This document shows positions 17,588-25,178 of a DNA stretch of 55,012 nucleotides, in pieces. The notes below the pieces were generated by a model. It was given only the letters and a program-made list of their open reading frames with translations. It did not search any database and was not told the origin of the DNA. Position numbers and translations under genes: made by a program. The DNA lies in contig JAUMWY010000004.1 in the NCBI GenBank assembly GCA_030529385.1, positions 1-55,012 on the forward strand, in the 5' to 3' direction. The number at the start of each line of letters is the position of its first letter. Within the stretch, counting starts at the first letter, position 1. This stretch comes from Candidatus Saccharimonadota bacterium. Lineage in GTDB: Bacteria; Patescibacteriota; Saccharimonadia; Saccharimonadales; Saccharimonadaceae.

Positions 17588-18627
17588 AGTTTCATCCTCC
17601 ATCCAGCGACAATGACGCTGATCGTCAGTAGTAATATAGGCAAAACGAACCACTCTGGCGTGTCGGTAATAGTGAGCTGCGGTGAGCCTTTAAAGCGCGT
17701 AGCATCCTGAGAGGCGATTTTTTGGATAATTGCCTCGGCGGCGGCCGGCTGATTCATTTTGTAATAATCGCCATTGGTCAGTAGCGTCGCGCGCCGAAAA
17801 TCTTCAGCATACTTTGAGGTGTAGCTGCCGCTGCTGTGATCTGCCGGGTTAATGCCGTAGACGCGAATATCTCGTTCTTTAGCAAGCTCCGCGGCTTCTT
17901 GTAGGGTGACAATAGGATTGCCTGCGAGATAGTTATCAGTGCCGAAAATAATTGAGCGTGAACGTTTTTGCTGCGGCACGTCAAAACGGTTAACGCATGA
18001 CGCCAATCCATCGCCAATCAACGACGAGCCGCGACCTTCGTTGACGCCATGGAAAATGTCATCGTAGGCCGCTCGCCATTTTTCCTTTTGTGCTTCGGTC
18101 GCCGAGCGAAAATTAAAATCCTCACTGACACTATCAAATGCTTGACTAATCTGCGCCAATCGTTCACTGACAAAATCGTAGTCATTGGTGAGCGGGAATA
18201 GCGTTACTGGAGAGCTGTCAAAAATCACCATGCCGAGCCGTTCGCCGTCAAACTTTTTCGCCAGCTTTGCATATACAGCCGTCAATTCCTTGTTTGCCGT
18301 AGTCATAGATCCTGACACATCAAGGCACAGAATAATGTCACGGTTTTTCATCTCTGACTCTGTGACGGTGACGTAGGCTGGACGGCCGCTTAGGATGAGG
18401 CTAAGGATTAGTGCTAGCGCTGTGAGGACGATCAGTCCCCTTACTACCAATGATTGCCGTCGAATCAGTTGCTGATAGGCGGGCAGGCGAGTGAGGCGAA
18501 TGCCGTGCGCTAACGGTTTACGCGTGTCGGTGCTGCTATGCGTCCGCCGCCAGCGATAGGCGAGGACGCCAGCAATCACCAGACCGATGAGTAGCACCAA
18601 TGGCAGCCACCATAACCTTAACTCCAT
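17584..18627 (-). CDS. VWA-domain membrane protein (BatA-like)
   Basis: Membrane-anchored VWA protein of 347 aa. N-terminal helices lie at about 5-24 and 62-80, and there is a C-terminal helix at about 325-343. The VWA domain has a canonical MIDAS motif DVSGSM (about residues 103-108), followed by GSSLIGDGLASC and FGTDNY for the later metal-coordinating loops. This is the metal-competent member of the VWA pair in the operon. Compared with classical BatA it contains an insertion after the first third of the domain (SVSEDFNFRSATEAQKEKWRAAYDDIFHG). It overlaps the preceding gene by 10 nt. Confidence 0.88.
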   Translation of the reverse strand: MELRLWWLPLVLLIGLVIAGVLAYRWRRTHSSTDTRKPLAHGIRLTRLPAYQQLIRRQSLVVRGLIVLTALALILSLILSGRPAYVTVTESEMKNRDIILCLDVSGSMTTANKELTAVYAKLAKKFDGERLGMVIFDSSPVTLFPLTNDYDFVSERLAQISQAFDSVSEDFNFRSATEAQKEKWRAAYDDIFHGVNEGRGSSLIGDGLASCVNRFDVPQQKRSRSIIFGTDNYLAGNPIVTLQEAAELAKERDIRVYGINPADHSSGSYTSKYAEDFRRATLLTNGDYYKMNQPAAAEAIIQKIASQDATRFKGSPQLTITDTPEWFVLPILLLTISVIVAGWRMKL

Positions 18628-19097
18628 TCCGTCACCACCTTTCTGGCTGTCGCCACTGCCGAGGTGACGCTGCCGCGCTCAACACTGGCGAATTCTGGCA
18701 GATAATATTCTTCAATCGCCGCCGCCAGTTCCGTATAGCGTGATTGCTTCAAATCAGCCAGCGTCAGAGTGTCAACGCGGTGTCCGCGCACTTCGTACAC
18801 AAACATTCGTAGCAGATAACTGAGTTGCTGATGGACGGCGCGAGCAGTCAACGACTTATTCGCGTGTGCCGTCTCTGTTTCAGTGATCAGCTGTAGATAT
18901 TTCGCCTTTAGCGCTGTCAAATCTGGCGGTGTATATGGTTTGGCGGCCAGAGTGTTGAGCGAGCGCGGTTTTTTCTTGCGCGTCAACCAAAACACCAAGC
19001 CATACCAGCCCAGCAATAGCACAAGGAGAATACTACCAATAATCAACCACACCGGCTCATACTGCACCCACTCACGAAGTTCAGCCGCGCGCTGCAT
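18618..19097 (-). CDS. Single-pass membrane protein, DUF4381-like
   Basis: A 159-aa protein with one membrane helix (about 16-38) and a cytoplasmic helical domain containing LTARAVHQQLSYLLRMFVYEVRGHRVDTLTLADL and YYLPEF. Such short proteins between DUF58 and VWA genes are usually DUF4381 or similar. The assignment is by position and general pattern rather than a diagnostic motif. It overlaps the DUF58 gene by 17 nt and the VWA gene by 10 nt, so translation is likely coupled. Confidence 0.75.
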   Translation of the reverse strand: MQRAAELREWVQYEPVWLIIGSILLVLLLGWYGLVFWLTRKKKPRSLNTLAAKPYTPPDLTALKAKYLQLITETETAHANKSLTARAVHQQLSYLLRMFVYEVRGHRVDTLTLADLKQSRYTELAAAIEEYYLPEFASVERGSVTSAVATARKVVTEWS

Positions 19098-19959
19098 ATT
19101 TTTGCCTTTCTAGCGCCTTAAATAATCCCGATACCACCGCTGCGTCACCAGTAATCCGCTCACTCACGATACCTAATCGTTCGAGCGTTTTAGTTTTGCC
19201 GTGAATTCGCGCGGCTTCATCCGCGGCAAACGCCTGTTGTAATGCGGCACTGCTTCGTATGCTGTGCGGCAGGGCGGCTACGCCATCAATATCAAAATAC
19301 TCCACCTCATCTAGTCCAGACGCATCGCCAATAGTCAGCCAAATGATTTCATGTTGGGCGCGCAGGCGCCGCAGTACTTGTTGGTGCGCAGGCGTTATGT
19401 CGCTGTCATCGCTAATAACGACCAGCATCATCCGTCGCCGCAAGTTCTTGGCAATATATTCCAGCTGCGTGACGATATTGCCCGGCGCGGCGGTGAGCGC
19501 AGTATTGGTATGAATGTCTTGCAGGAGTCGTTCAACATGCGGCGTCGTGCCCTTAAACGGCATATACACTGTGCGCTGCGTATCGCCGGCTACTAGCCCA
19601 ACCAGATCACCGTGTTTCAGTGCAATATAACTAATCACGCCGGCCGTCATGACAGCTACATCGCGCTTATTATCGCCATCAGCACTAGTGGCGGCCATAT
19701 TGCGGCCAGTATCAACCACTAGCAGAATGTTATGTTTACGTACGGCGACATAGCGACGAATTAGCGTATTGCCGCTGCGCGCTGTCGCTTTCCAGTCAAT
19801 ATCTTTGACATCATCGCCCGGCGTATATTCACGCAAATCATCAAAATCCATGCTGCGCCCCTTAAACACTGAACCGTACTCACCTTCAAGTAGCCCGCGC
19901 ACTTTTTCGTGGGCGTGCAGCGCCATTTTGGCTTTGACTTGAACGAGGAGGCTTGGCAC
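19081..19959 (-). CDS. DUF58 / BatA-associated VWA-like protein
   Basis: DUF58 protein of 292 aa, the usual partner of MoxR ATPases. The family signature G-x-RS-DFDDLREYTPGDDVKDIDWKATARSG-LIRRY is clear (about 34-68). A degenerate VWA domain follows, with VVDTGRNM in place of the MIDAS motif and ISDDSD later. The start is GTG (19957-19959) with an AAGGAC ribosome-binding site, 12 nt after the MoxR stop. Unlike many DUF58 proteins it has no N-terminal membrane helices, so it is probably cytosolic or peripheral. Confidence 0.9.
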   Translation of the reverse strand: MPSLLVQVKAKMALHAHEKVRGLLEGEYGSVFKGRSMDFDDLREYTPGDDVKDIDWKATARSGNTLIRRYVAVRKHNILLVVDTGRNMAATSADGDNKRDVAVMTAGVISYIALKHGDLVGLVAGDTQRTVYMPFKGTTPHVERLLQDIHTNTALTAAPGNIVTQLEYIAKNLRRRMMLVVISDDSDITPAHQQVLRRLRAQHEIIWLTIGDASGLDEVEYFDIDGVAALPHSIRSSAALQQAFAADEAARIHGKTKTLERLGIVSERITGDAAVVSGLFKALERQKYAARG

Positions 19960-19971
19960 GGGATGGAGTCC

Positions 19972-21168
19972 TTATGGTGCCGTGACGGCGTTAAAAATAG
20001 CATCAATAATCATTTCCGGATGGACTTGGTCGGCGATAGCTTCAAAGTTTAGAATCAGGCGGTGACGTAGGACGCTATGGCGCAGCTGCTTGACATCTTC
20101 AGGAATCACGTAGTCGCGGCCGTTGATCAGCGCCAAGGCTTTGGCGACTTGTTGGAAGGTGATGCTGGCGCGGGGGCTGGCGCCGTACTGAACATAGCGG
20201 GCCGTATCGGCAGGGATGTATTGGTGTGGCGCGCGAGTTGCAGCGATAATCTGCACAATATAGCGCTTCACTGCATCATCAATGTACACTTTGTCAACCA
20301 GTGTCTGCATGTGTGTAATATCATCCAGCGCGACATGCGGCAGATCGTCAGCTTTTGGCGTCGCTCCGAGGACGCCATTTTCAATGCGCTTGAGGATTTC
20401 TAGCTCTTCGTCCGGGGTTGGATAACTCAGAATCTCTTTCAGCAGGAAACGGTCCAGCTGCGCCTCAGGTAGTTCATAGGTGCCCTCCTGCTCAACCGGG
20501 TTTTGTGTCGCCAGCACGATAAAGGGCTTTGGCAGATCGTAGCGCTGGCCGCCGATGCTGGTCTGCTTTTCCTGCATGGCCTCCAGCATGGCACTTTGCG
20601 TCTTGGCGCTAGAGCGGTTAATTTCGTCAAGCAGTACAAAATTGGCGTGCACCGGCCCGAGTTCAGTGCGGAATTCGCCCTTGGCATAATCATAAATTTG
20701 CGTACCAATGATATCGCTTGGCAAGAGGTCTGGCGTACATTGGATGCGCTTAAATGAGCCCTGGACGCTGGCCGCTAATGTCTGCACCGCGGTGGTCTTG
20801 GCCAGCCCTGGCACCGACTCTAATAGCACGTGCCCGCCGGTAATCATACTGACGAGTAAGGCAGTGCGCAAATTATCCTGACCGACCACGCGAGAGGCGA
20901 ACGCTTCGGTAATGGTAGAGACAGTGTCAGTGACATGTTGTAACTCTTCGGCTGAGATGACGTCGTTTGGATTGCGAAAGTCGGTGGTCGACGCAGGAGT
21001 TGCCGTGGCTGGTTGCACGGCGGGTGCGGTGCCCTGTTGCGGGATGGGTTGCTGCACGGTTGGCTGTGCGACGGGCTGCATGGTTGGTTGCGGCTGCACC
21101 ATTACCGGATTAGTCGGCTGCTGCGCCCCCGACGGCTGATTTACAAATGGGTTTGGTTGCTGGTTCAT
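19972..21168 (-). CDS. MoxR-family AAA+ ATPase
   Basis: MoxR-type chaperone ATPase of 398 aa, thought to insert metal into or assemble VWA proteins. Residues 1-60 are a low-complexity Q/P/N/T-rich extension not usual in the family. The AAA+ core has the MoxR-type Walker A LLESVPGLAKT (about 135-145), Walker B LLDEINR, sensor 1 ATQNPVEQEGTYELPEAQLDRF, and the C-terminal lid with GASPRASI. An excellent ribosome-binding site (AAAGGAGGG) precedes the ATG. It is the second gene of the operon, 9 nt after the phosphoribosyltransferase-like gene. Confidence 0.93.
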   Translation of the reverse strand: MNQQPNPFVNQPSGAQQPTNPVMVQPQPTMQPVAQPTVQQPIPQQGTAPAVQPATATPASTTDFRNPNDVISAEELQHVTDTVSTITEAFASRVVGQDNLRTALLVSMITGGHVLLESVPGLAKTTAVQTLAASVQGSFKRIQCTPDLLPSDIIGTQIYDYAKGEFRTELGPVHANFVLLDEINRSSAKTQSAMLEAMQEKQTSIGGQRYDLPKPFIVLATQNPVEQEGTYELPEAQLDRFLLKEILSYPTPDEELEILKRIENGVLGATPKADDLPHVALDDITHMQTLVDKVYIDDAVKRYIVQIIAATRAPHQYIPADTARYVQYGASPRASITFQQVAKALALINGRDYVIPEDVKQLRHSVLRHRLILNFEAIADQVHPEMIIDAIFNAVTAP

Positions 21169-21177
21169 ATCCCTCCT

Positions 21178-21831
21178 TTATGTCCAATACTGTGAAATAT
21201 TAATGGCCAACTGCCGTTGTTCTTCTAGTGTGTAGGCGTCCTGTTGCTCAAAATAATGCTCAGCCGGAAACATATGCGTCATCACGTCAAGCGCCACGCT
21301 GCGGTCGGTTTGTAGATGGAAATAATCAGCCGCTACTGCATCAACATTGCCGCCTAGCCCATAGAGCGCTGCATAGCGCACCGACTTCAAGTATTCCAGC
21401 GCCATAGCGATCTCAACCCGGTCTTCAACAATATCGCCAGTCAATAGTAAAATGCGACCATTCAGCGCCTCTTTTGAAAGCCCGCCATAGCTATCAATGG
21501 CACGATTAAGCTCCGAAAACGCTTGTCGTTTGGCGTCCTCAAGTACGGCGCGTGACTCTAGTTCAATACCATCGCGCTGCATCTTTTCAAGATCAGGACT
21601 CCAGGTAAAAGTGCCACTCGGATCAATCACGCCCATGACGCGCGGATCGCCAGGAATGGTGATGCGCTGCGACAGCAGTGGAAATACCCAAGCATTAATT
21701 TCACTGGCTAGTCCAATGCAGGCCGTCAACGCCGACTCCTTCAGGGCAATCACTACCGCTTCTTGCCCCTTCAAATCCTGCAACCGACCACCCAGTGACC
21801 GACCCAACTCAATCCGATTCACATAATACAT
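21178..21831 (-). CDS. Degenerate phosphoribosyltransferase-like protein
   Basis: The 217-aa product resembles phosphoribosyltransferase-fold proteins of the RIELGRxLGxxL...VVIAL type. N-terminal residues NRIELGRSLGGRLQDLKGQEAVVIAL and a metal-loop-like region fit the fold. The PRPP-binding segment, normally two acidic residues followed by a TGxT loop, reads ILLLTGDIVEDRVE here, lacking both the acidic pair and the TG loop. Catalysis is therefore doubtful, and a regulatory or ligand-sensing role is possible. The start at 21831 is chosen because a TTGAAT-17-CATAAT promoter ends 10 nt upstream; longer forms would cross this promoter. It leads the MoxR/VWA operon. Confidence 0.7.
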   Translation of the reverse strand: MYYVNRIELGRSLGGRLQDLKGQEAVVIALKESALTACIGLASEINAWVFPLLSQRITIPGDPRVMGVIDPSGTFTWSPDLEKMQRDGIELESRAVLEDAKRQAFSELNRAIDSYGGLSKEALNGRILLLTGDIVEDRVEIAMALEYLKSVRYAALYGLGGNVDAVAADYFHLQTDRSVALDVMTHMFPAEHYFEQQDAYTLEEQRQLAINISQYWT

Positions 21832-21841
21832 GCTGTTTATG

Positions 21842-21870
21842 ATTATGCAGTGTGGCTGTGAAAAATTCAA
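21842..21870 (-). promoter_or_regulatory. Promoter of the MoxR/VWA operon
   Basis: Minus-strand TTGAAT (21870-21865) and CATAAT (21847-21842) are 17 nt apart. The first gene's ATG lies 10 nt after the -10, so the leader would be only a few nucleotides. Confidence 0.72.
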
Positions 21871-21883
21871 GAGAGTTGGTGTG

Positions 21884-21911
21884 AAAAAGCCGCCCTGATG
21901 TACGGGGCGGC
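21884..21911 (-). terminator. Terminator of the SPFH gene
   Basis: Minus-strand GCCGCCC, a 9-nt loop and GGGCGGC are followed by TTTTTC. It separates the SPFH gene from the operon promoter 14 bp further on. Confidence 0.88.
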
Positions 21912-21931
21912 AGTGCGAGGTGGGTGACTGA

Positions 21932-22687
21932 TTACTTGCGTCCGCGCAGCGCATCAATCAGCTCAACAGGGAAGAGCATCATGGTCTTTTGTGATGGTTC
22001 GGTAGAGATACGCTCCAAGGTGTTCAGGGTGCGCAGGTTAATGGCGCCTGGTGTTTTCGCCAAAATCTCGGCAGCGGCTGCCAATGTTTCTGCGGCGGCT
22101 TTTTCGCCGTCGGCGTTAATAATGTTAGCGCGGCGTTCACGCTCAGCCTCCGCCTGCTTGGCCATGGCCCGCTTCATGTCGCCCGGCAGCTCAATATTCT
22201 GGATTTTGACATTCTCCACGTCAATACCCCATTTGTCAGTCTCGGCATCAACAATCTGCTTGATTTGCTGCGAAATCTCCTCGCGTTTAGCCAGCAGATC
22301 ATCCATATCGACATTACCCGTCACATCGCGCAGTGCTGCTTGAGCAAATTGGCTGGTGGCATAAATGTAGTTTGTCGTTTCCAGCACCGCCTTTGGCGCA
22401 TGAATCACTCGGAAATAGACCACCGCATCAACACCAACCGTCACATTATCTTTGGTGATAACTTCTTGTTTGGGCACATCAATCGGTGTTGAACGCACGT
22501 CAACCAGCATCATCTGTTGAATGCCCGGAAAGACAAAGCGAAAGCCCGGTTCGCGCGTACCGGTATAGCGACCAAAGGTCAGCACCACGCCGCGCTGGTA
22601 CTGATTGATAATGCGAATACCGCTGATCAGAATGCCAAGGGCGATAAATAATATAATAAAGAATACTGAGAGCATAGCTTCTGCCAT
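21932..22687 (-). CDS. SPFH/stomatin-like membrane protein (slipin)
   Basis: Stomatin-family scaffold of membrane microdomains. The 251-aa product has an N-terminal membrane segment (about 5-24) and an SPFH/PHB domain starting INQYQRGVVLTFGRYTG. The typical motifs VDVRSTPIDVPKQEVITKDNV, ALRDVTG and the alanine- and glutamate-rich coiled coil MAKQAEAERERRANIINADGEKAAAETL follow. The C-terminal oligomerisation motif appears as AINLRTLNTLERIS. Length matches bacterial slipins. No NfeD partner gene is adjacent. A strong AAGGAGGA ribosome-binding site precedes the ATG. It is monocistronic, divergent from rarA. Confidence 0.93.
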   Translation of the reverse strand: MAEAMLSVFFIILFIALGILISGIRIINQYQRGVVLTFGRYTGTREPGFRFVFPGIQQMMLVDVRSTPIDVPKQEVITKDNVTVGVDAVVYFRVIHAPKAVLETTNYIYATSQFAQAALRDVTGNVDMDDLLAKREEISQQIKQIVDAETDKWGIDVENVKIQNIELPGDMKRAMAKQAEAERERRANIINADGEKAAAETLAAAAEILAKTPGAINLRTLNTLERISTEPSQKTMMLFPVELIDALRGRK

Positions 22688-22710
22688 AAATCCTCCTTAA
22701 TTACCCTTTT

Positions 22711-22719
22711 AGTATAACA
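22711..22719 (-). promoter_or_regulatory. SPFH gene promoter (extended -10)
   Basis: Minus-strand TGT-TATACT. The predicted start near 22704 gives a leader of about 17 nt that holds the ribosome-binding site. Its upstream part overlaps the rarA -10. Confidence 0.6.
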
Positions 22720-22735
22720 GAATTGGGCGGTGGCG

Positions 22736-22741
22736 TATAAT
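22736..22741 (+). promoter_or_regulatory. rarA -10 element, predicted leaderless
   Basis: A perfect TATAAT is followed by exactly 6 nt (AAAAAT) and the ATG at 22748. No ribosome-binding site and no clear -35 box are present. Confidence 0.6.
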
Positions 22742-22747
22742 AAAAAT

Positions 22748-23923
22748 ATGAATCGGATTCCATTGGCTGAACAAATGCGTCCGCAGACACTTGATGAAGT
22801 GGTTGGGCAGGGGCACGTGCTGGCTGATGGCGAGATACTGCGACGGATTGTAGCGCAGAAGCACCCAGTCAGCTTGATTTTATGGGGGCCGCCAGGGACG
22901 GGTAAGACGACACTGGCGCGGATTATTGCCCGTGAAGTTGAGGCGGAATTTGTTGAATTGAGTGCGGTGACGGCTGGTAAAAAAGATGTCACAGTAGTAA
23001 TTGAGCATGCCCGGCAAAATTGGAATTTGGGGCTGCGCACGGTGCTGTTTGTTGATGAGATTCACCGCTTTAATAAAGTACAGCAGGACGCGTTTTTGCC
23101 GCATGTGGAATCGGGGCTGATTACACTGATTGGCGCGACGACGGAAAATCCGAGCTTTGAGGTGATTACGCCGCTACTGAGCCGGATGCGAGTGGTGGTC
23201 CTGCAGCCGCTTGATAAAGATGACATTAGGGCGATTGTACGGCGGGCACTGAAGCGGCTGGGCAAGACGAAAGCAGTGACACCAAAAGCGCTGGACTATC
23301 TGGCGGAAATGGCGGCCGGCGATGCTCGGGTGGCGCTGGGGAATGTAGAATTGGCGCTGAGTTTAAGTGATAAGGTGACGCCAGAGGTGGTGCAGGCGGC
23401 AGCGCAGCGCAAACTGCCAGGCTACGATAAACACGGTGATACGCACTATGATACAATTTCAGCGTTTATTAAGTCGCTGCGTGGGAGTGATGTGACGGCG
23501 GCGTTATATTACTTGGCGCGGATGATTGAAGCGGGCGAAGATCCGAAGTTTATTGCTCGGCGGATGATCGTGTTCGCTTCAGAAGATATTGGGCTGGCGG
23601 GCAATGGTGCGTTGGCGCTGGCAGTGGCGACGTTTCAGGCGGTGGAGCGAGTGGGCCTGCCGGAAGCGAATTATAATTTATATCACTGTGCGACGGCGCT
23701 GGCGAAAAGTCCAAAATCGCGCGAAACGACTGATTTGATGCATCAAGCGCAGGATTTAGCGCGGCAATTTCCGTATGCTGCCGTGCCGCTGCATCTTCGC
23801 AACGCACCAACGAAATTAATGAAAGAGCTCGGGTATGGCAAGGGATATGAATGGAAAGCTGATTTTCAGCACGATAAAGGGTTTCTGCCCGAGGAAGTGG
23901 CGCGTGCTATACTGGAATTATAA
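22748..23923 (+). CDS. rarA: Replication-associated recombination protein A (RarA/MgsA)
   Basis: AAA+ ATPase of the RarA/WRNIP1 family acting at stalled forks with single-strand binding protein. The 391-aa product has PLAEQMRPQTLDEVVGQ, Walker A GPPGTGKT at 47-54, Walker B FVDEIHRFNKVQQDAFLP near 98-115, and sensor 1 IGATTENPSFEV. The C-terminal MgsA/RarA domain contains YDTISAFIKSLRGSD, ARRMIVFASEDIGLAG and YKYDF-like end residues. ATG at 22748 is preferred over a GTG at 22730, which would lie upstream of the -10 hexamer. Confidence 0.95.
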   Translation: MNRIPLAEQMRPQTLDEVVGQGHVLADGEILRRIVAQKHPVSLILWGPPGTGKTTLARIIAREVEAEFVELSAVTAGKKDVTVVIEHARQNWNLGLRTVLFVDEIHRFNKVQQDAFLPHVESGLITLIGATTENPSFEVITPLLSRMRVVVLQPLDKDDIRAIVRRALKRLGKTKAVTPKALDYLAEMAAGDARVALGNVELALSLSDKVTPEVVQAAAQRKLPGYDKHGDTHYDTISAFIKSLRGSDVTAALYYLARMIEAGEDPKFIARRMIVFASEDIGLAGNGALALAVATFQAVERVGLPEANYNLYHCATALAKSPKSRETTDLMHQAQDLARQFPYAAVPLHLRNAPTKLMKELGYGKGYEWKADFQHDKGFLPEEVARAILEL

Positions 23924-23936
23924 TTAAGGAGGATAT

Positions 23937-24428
23937 ATGAAACCGCACATGAATCAACCAGTGCAAATACAGCCAGGGCCAGTCGGAGTAAAGGGGTGGT
24001 TGCTCGCCATGATTATCCTGTTTGGCGCTGTATCTTTGGTGCTAGGTCTGTCGTTTATTATGGCGCTTGGGCGCAATGGCTCAATGAACATAGCGGCAAT
24101 CATCCTGGTGCCGATCGTTGTTGTTTTGGGTATCACCAGCGTAGTGCTAACATTGCTCAAAAAGCGACTTGCTAAGTGGGTAAGTATTGCTATGCCTGTT
24201 GCGCTGACGGTAATGGTGATTATCGCATCACTGCTGAGCCACTTGACACTGCAGGATCGTATCGCAACAGCGTCCGGTACGTGGAAGAAAATCTATGAAA
24301 CGCAGTATGCTAATGGTCCAGGCCTCGTCGGTTTGATAATTGTTTGGACGGCGCTTGTGGCTGTCACTGCAGCGATCATTACATATTACTTACGATCGCA
24401 TCGCGTGCGTAATACTCTAGTCAAGTAA
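23937..24428 (+). CDS. Small four-helix membrane protein, DUF2569-like
   Basis: A 163-aa membrane protein with four predicted helices (about 18-42, 50-70, 80-100 and 130-153). The opening VKGWLLAMIILFG and closing YYLRSHRVRNTLVK resemble the start and end signature of DUF2569 proteins; function is unknown. AAGGAGGA lies 6 nt before the ATG. It follows rarA by 13 nt, so it is probably co-transcribed. It is a paralogue of the next gene, which shares the KGW opening and the RRVKETLVD-type ending. Confidence 0.75.
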   Translation: MKPHMNQPVQIQPGPVGVKGWLLAMIILFGAVSLVLGLSFIMALGRNGSMNIAAIILVPIVVVLGITSVVLTLLKKRLAKWVSIAMPVALTVMVIIASLLSHLTLQDRIATASGTWKKIYETQYANGPGLVGLIIVWTALVAVTAAIITYYLRSHRVRNTLVK

Positions 24429-24437
24429 TGCTTGGCT

Positions 24438-24446
24438 TGCTATAAT
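24438..24446 (+). promoter_or_regulatory. Promoter (extended -10) for second DUF2569-like gene
   Basis: TGC-TATAAT lies just after the previous stop. The predicted start near 24453 gives a leader of about 25 nt with an AAGGAG ribosome-binding site. Confidence 0.65.
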
Positions 24447-24477
24447 CTCACCATAAGGACTAAACAAGGAGAATCCT

Positions 24478-25113
24478 ATGACAGCAAAACAGCAACCAGA
24501 ACAGCCAGTGCAGCCGCAATATGCGCCACAGCCAGATCCAAACGCGCAGTATGGCCCGGCGCCGCAGCCAACTAATACGCCATATATGCAGCAGCCGGTC
24601 AATCAGCAATACTTTGCCCAGCCGCAAGCCGCGCCGGTGCAGTATGTCGTGATGGCCGAATCATTGAAAGGCTTGAAGGGCTGGTTGATGTTCTTTACGA
24701 TATGTTTCGCGCTGCAGGCACTTGGCATGATTATGGTATTCTTTGGCTCAATGATGGTATCAGCCAGCGCCGCCAGCGTCGTCGCCATGATCTTCTCGCC
24801 ATTTATCACTGCAGCAGCCATCACCACAGTGGTCTTGATCTCAATGGGCAAGAAGCTGGGTAAGTGGGCTGCGATCGGTACAATCAGCCTCAGTGCTCTG
24901 TATAGCATCATCGGTAGCATCATCACCTTTGTGAGTCCGGCTGCCACTCGCGCCAGCTCGTATGACGCTGATTATATGTACTCATCAAGCGCTAGTGCTG
25001 AAGGTTCAGTGCCGATGTTGATTGCAACTATTTTGGCGACAATCTTGGGGGCGGTATTGTACTCGCTATACTTCATCAATTCTCGTCGTGTGAAAGAAAC
25101 GCTGGTAGACTAA
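24478..25113 (+). CDS. Membrane protein with Q/P-rich N-terminus, DUF2569-like
   Basis: A 211-aa protein. Residues 1-57 are proline-, glutamine- and tyrosine-rich and probably disordered in the cytoplasm. Four membrane helices follow (about 67-92, 97-120, 128-150 and 178-200), and the protein ends RRVKETLVD. It resembles the preceding gene in its helical part and lacks other recognisable motifs. Such N-terminal QPxY-rich tails fused to small membrane domains are frequent in CPR genomes; the function is unknown. It ends at a strong terminator. Confidence 0.78.
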   Translation: MTAKQQPEQPVQPQYAPQPDPNAQYGPAPQPTNTPYMQQPVNQQYFAQPQAAPVQYVVMAESLKGLKGWLMFFTICFALQALGMIMVFFGSMMVSASAASVVAMIFSPFITAAAITTVVLISMGKKLGKWAAIGTISLSALYSIIGSIITFVSPAATRASSYDADYMYSSSASAEGSVPMLIATILATILGAVLYSLYFINSRRVKETLVD

Positions 25114-25133
25114 CTACCTGCTGCGACATGAAG

Positions 25134-25159
25134 ACCGCCTCGGTATCGGGGCGGTTTTT
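25134..25159 (+). terminator. Terminator after membrane-protein gene
   Basis: ACCGCC and GGCGGT with a roughly 10-nt loop are followed by TTTTTG, located between convergent genes. Confidence 0.85.
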
Positions 25160-25178
25160 GCGTATTATGGCGCTTGGT

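Noticed and set aside
22730-22747. GTG start for rarA 18 nt upstream of the ATG
   Set aside because: It lies before the -10 hexamer TATAAT (22736-22741), and the extra residues do not match the family N-terminus.
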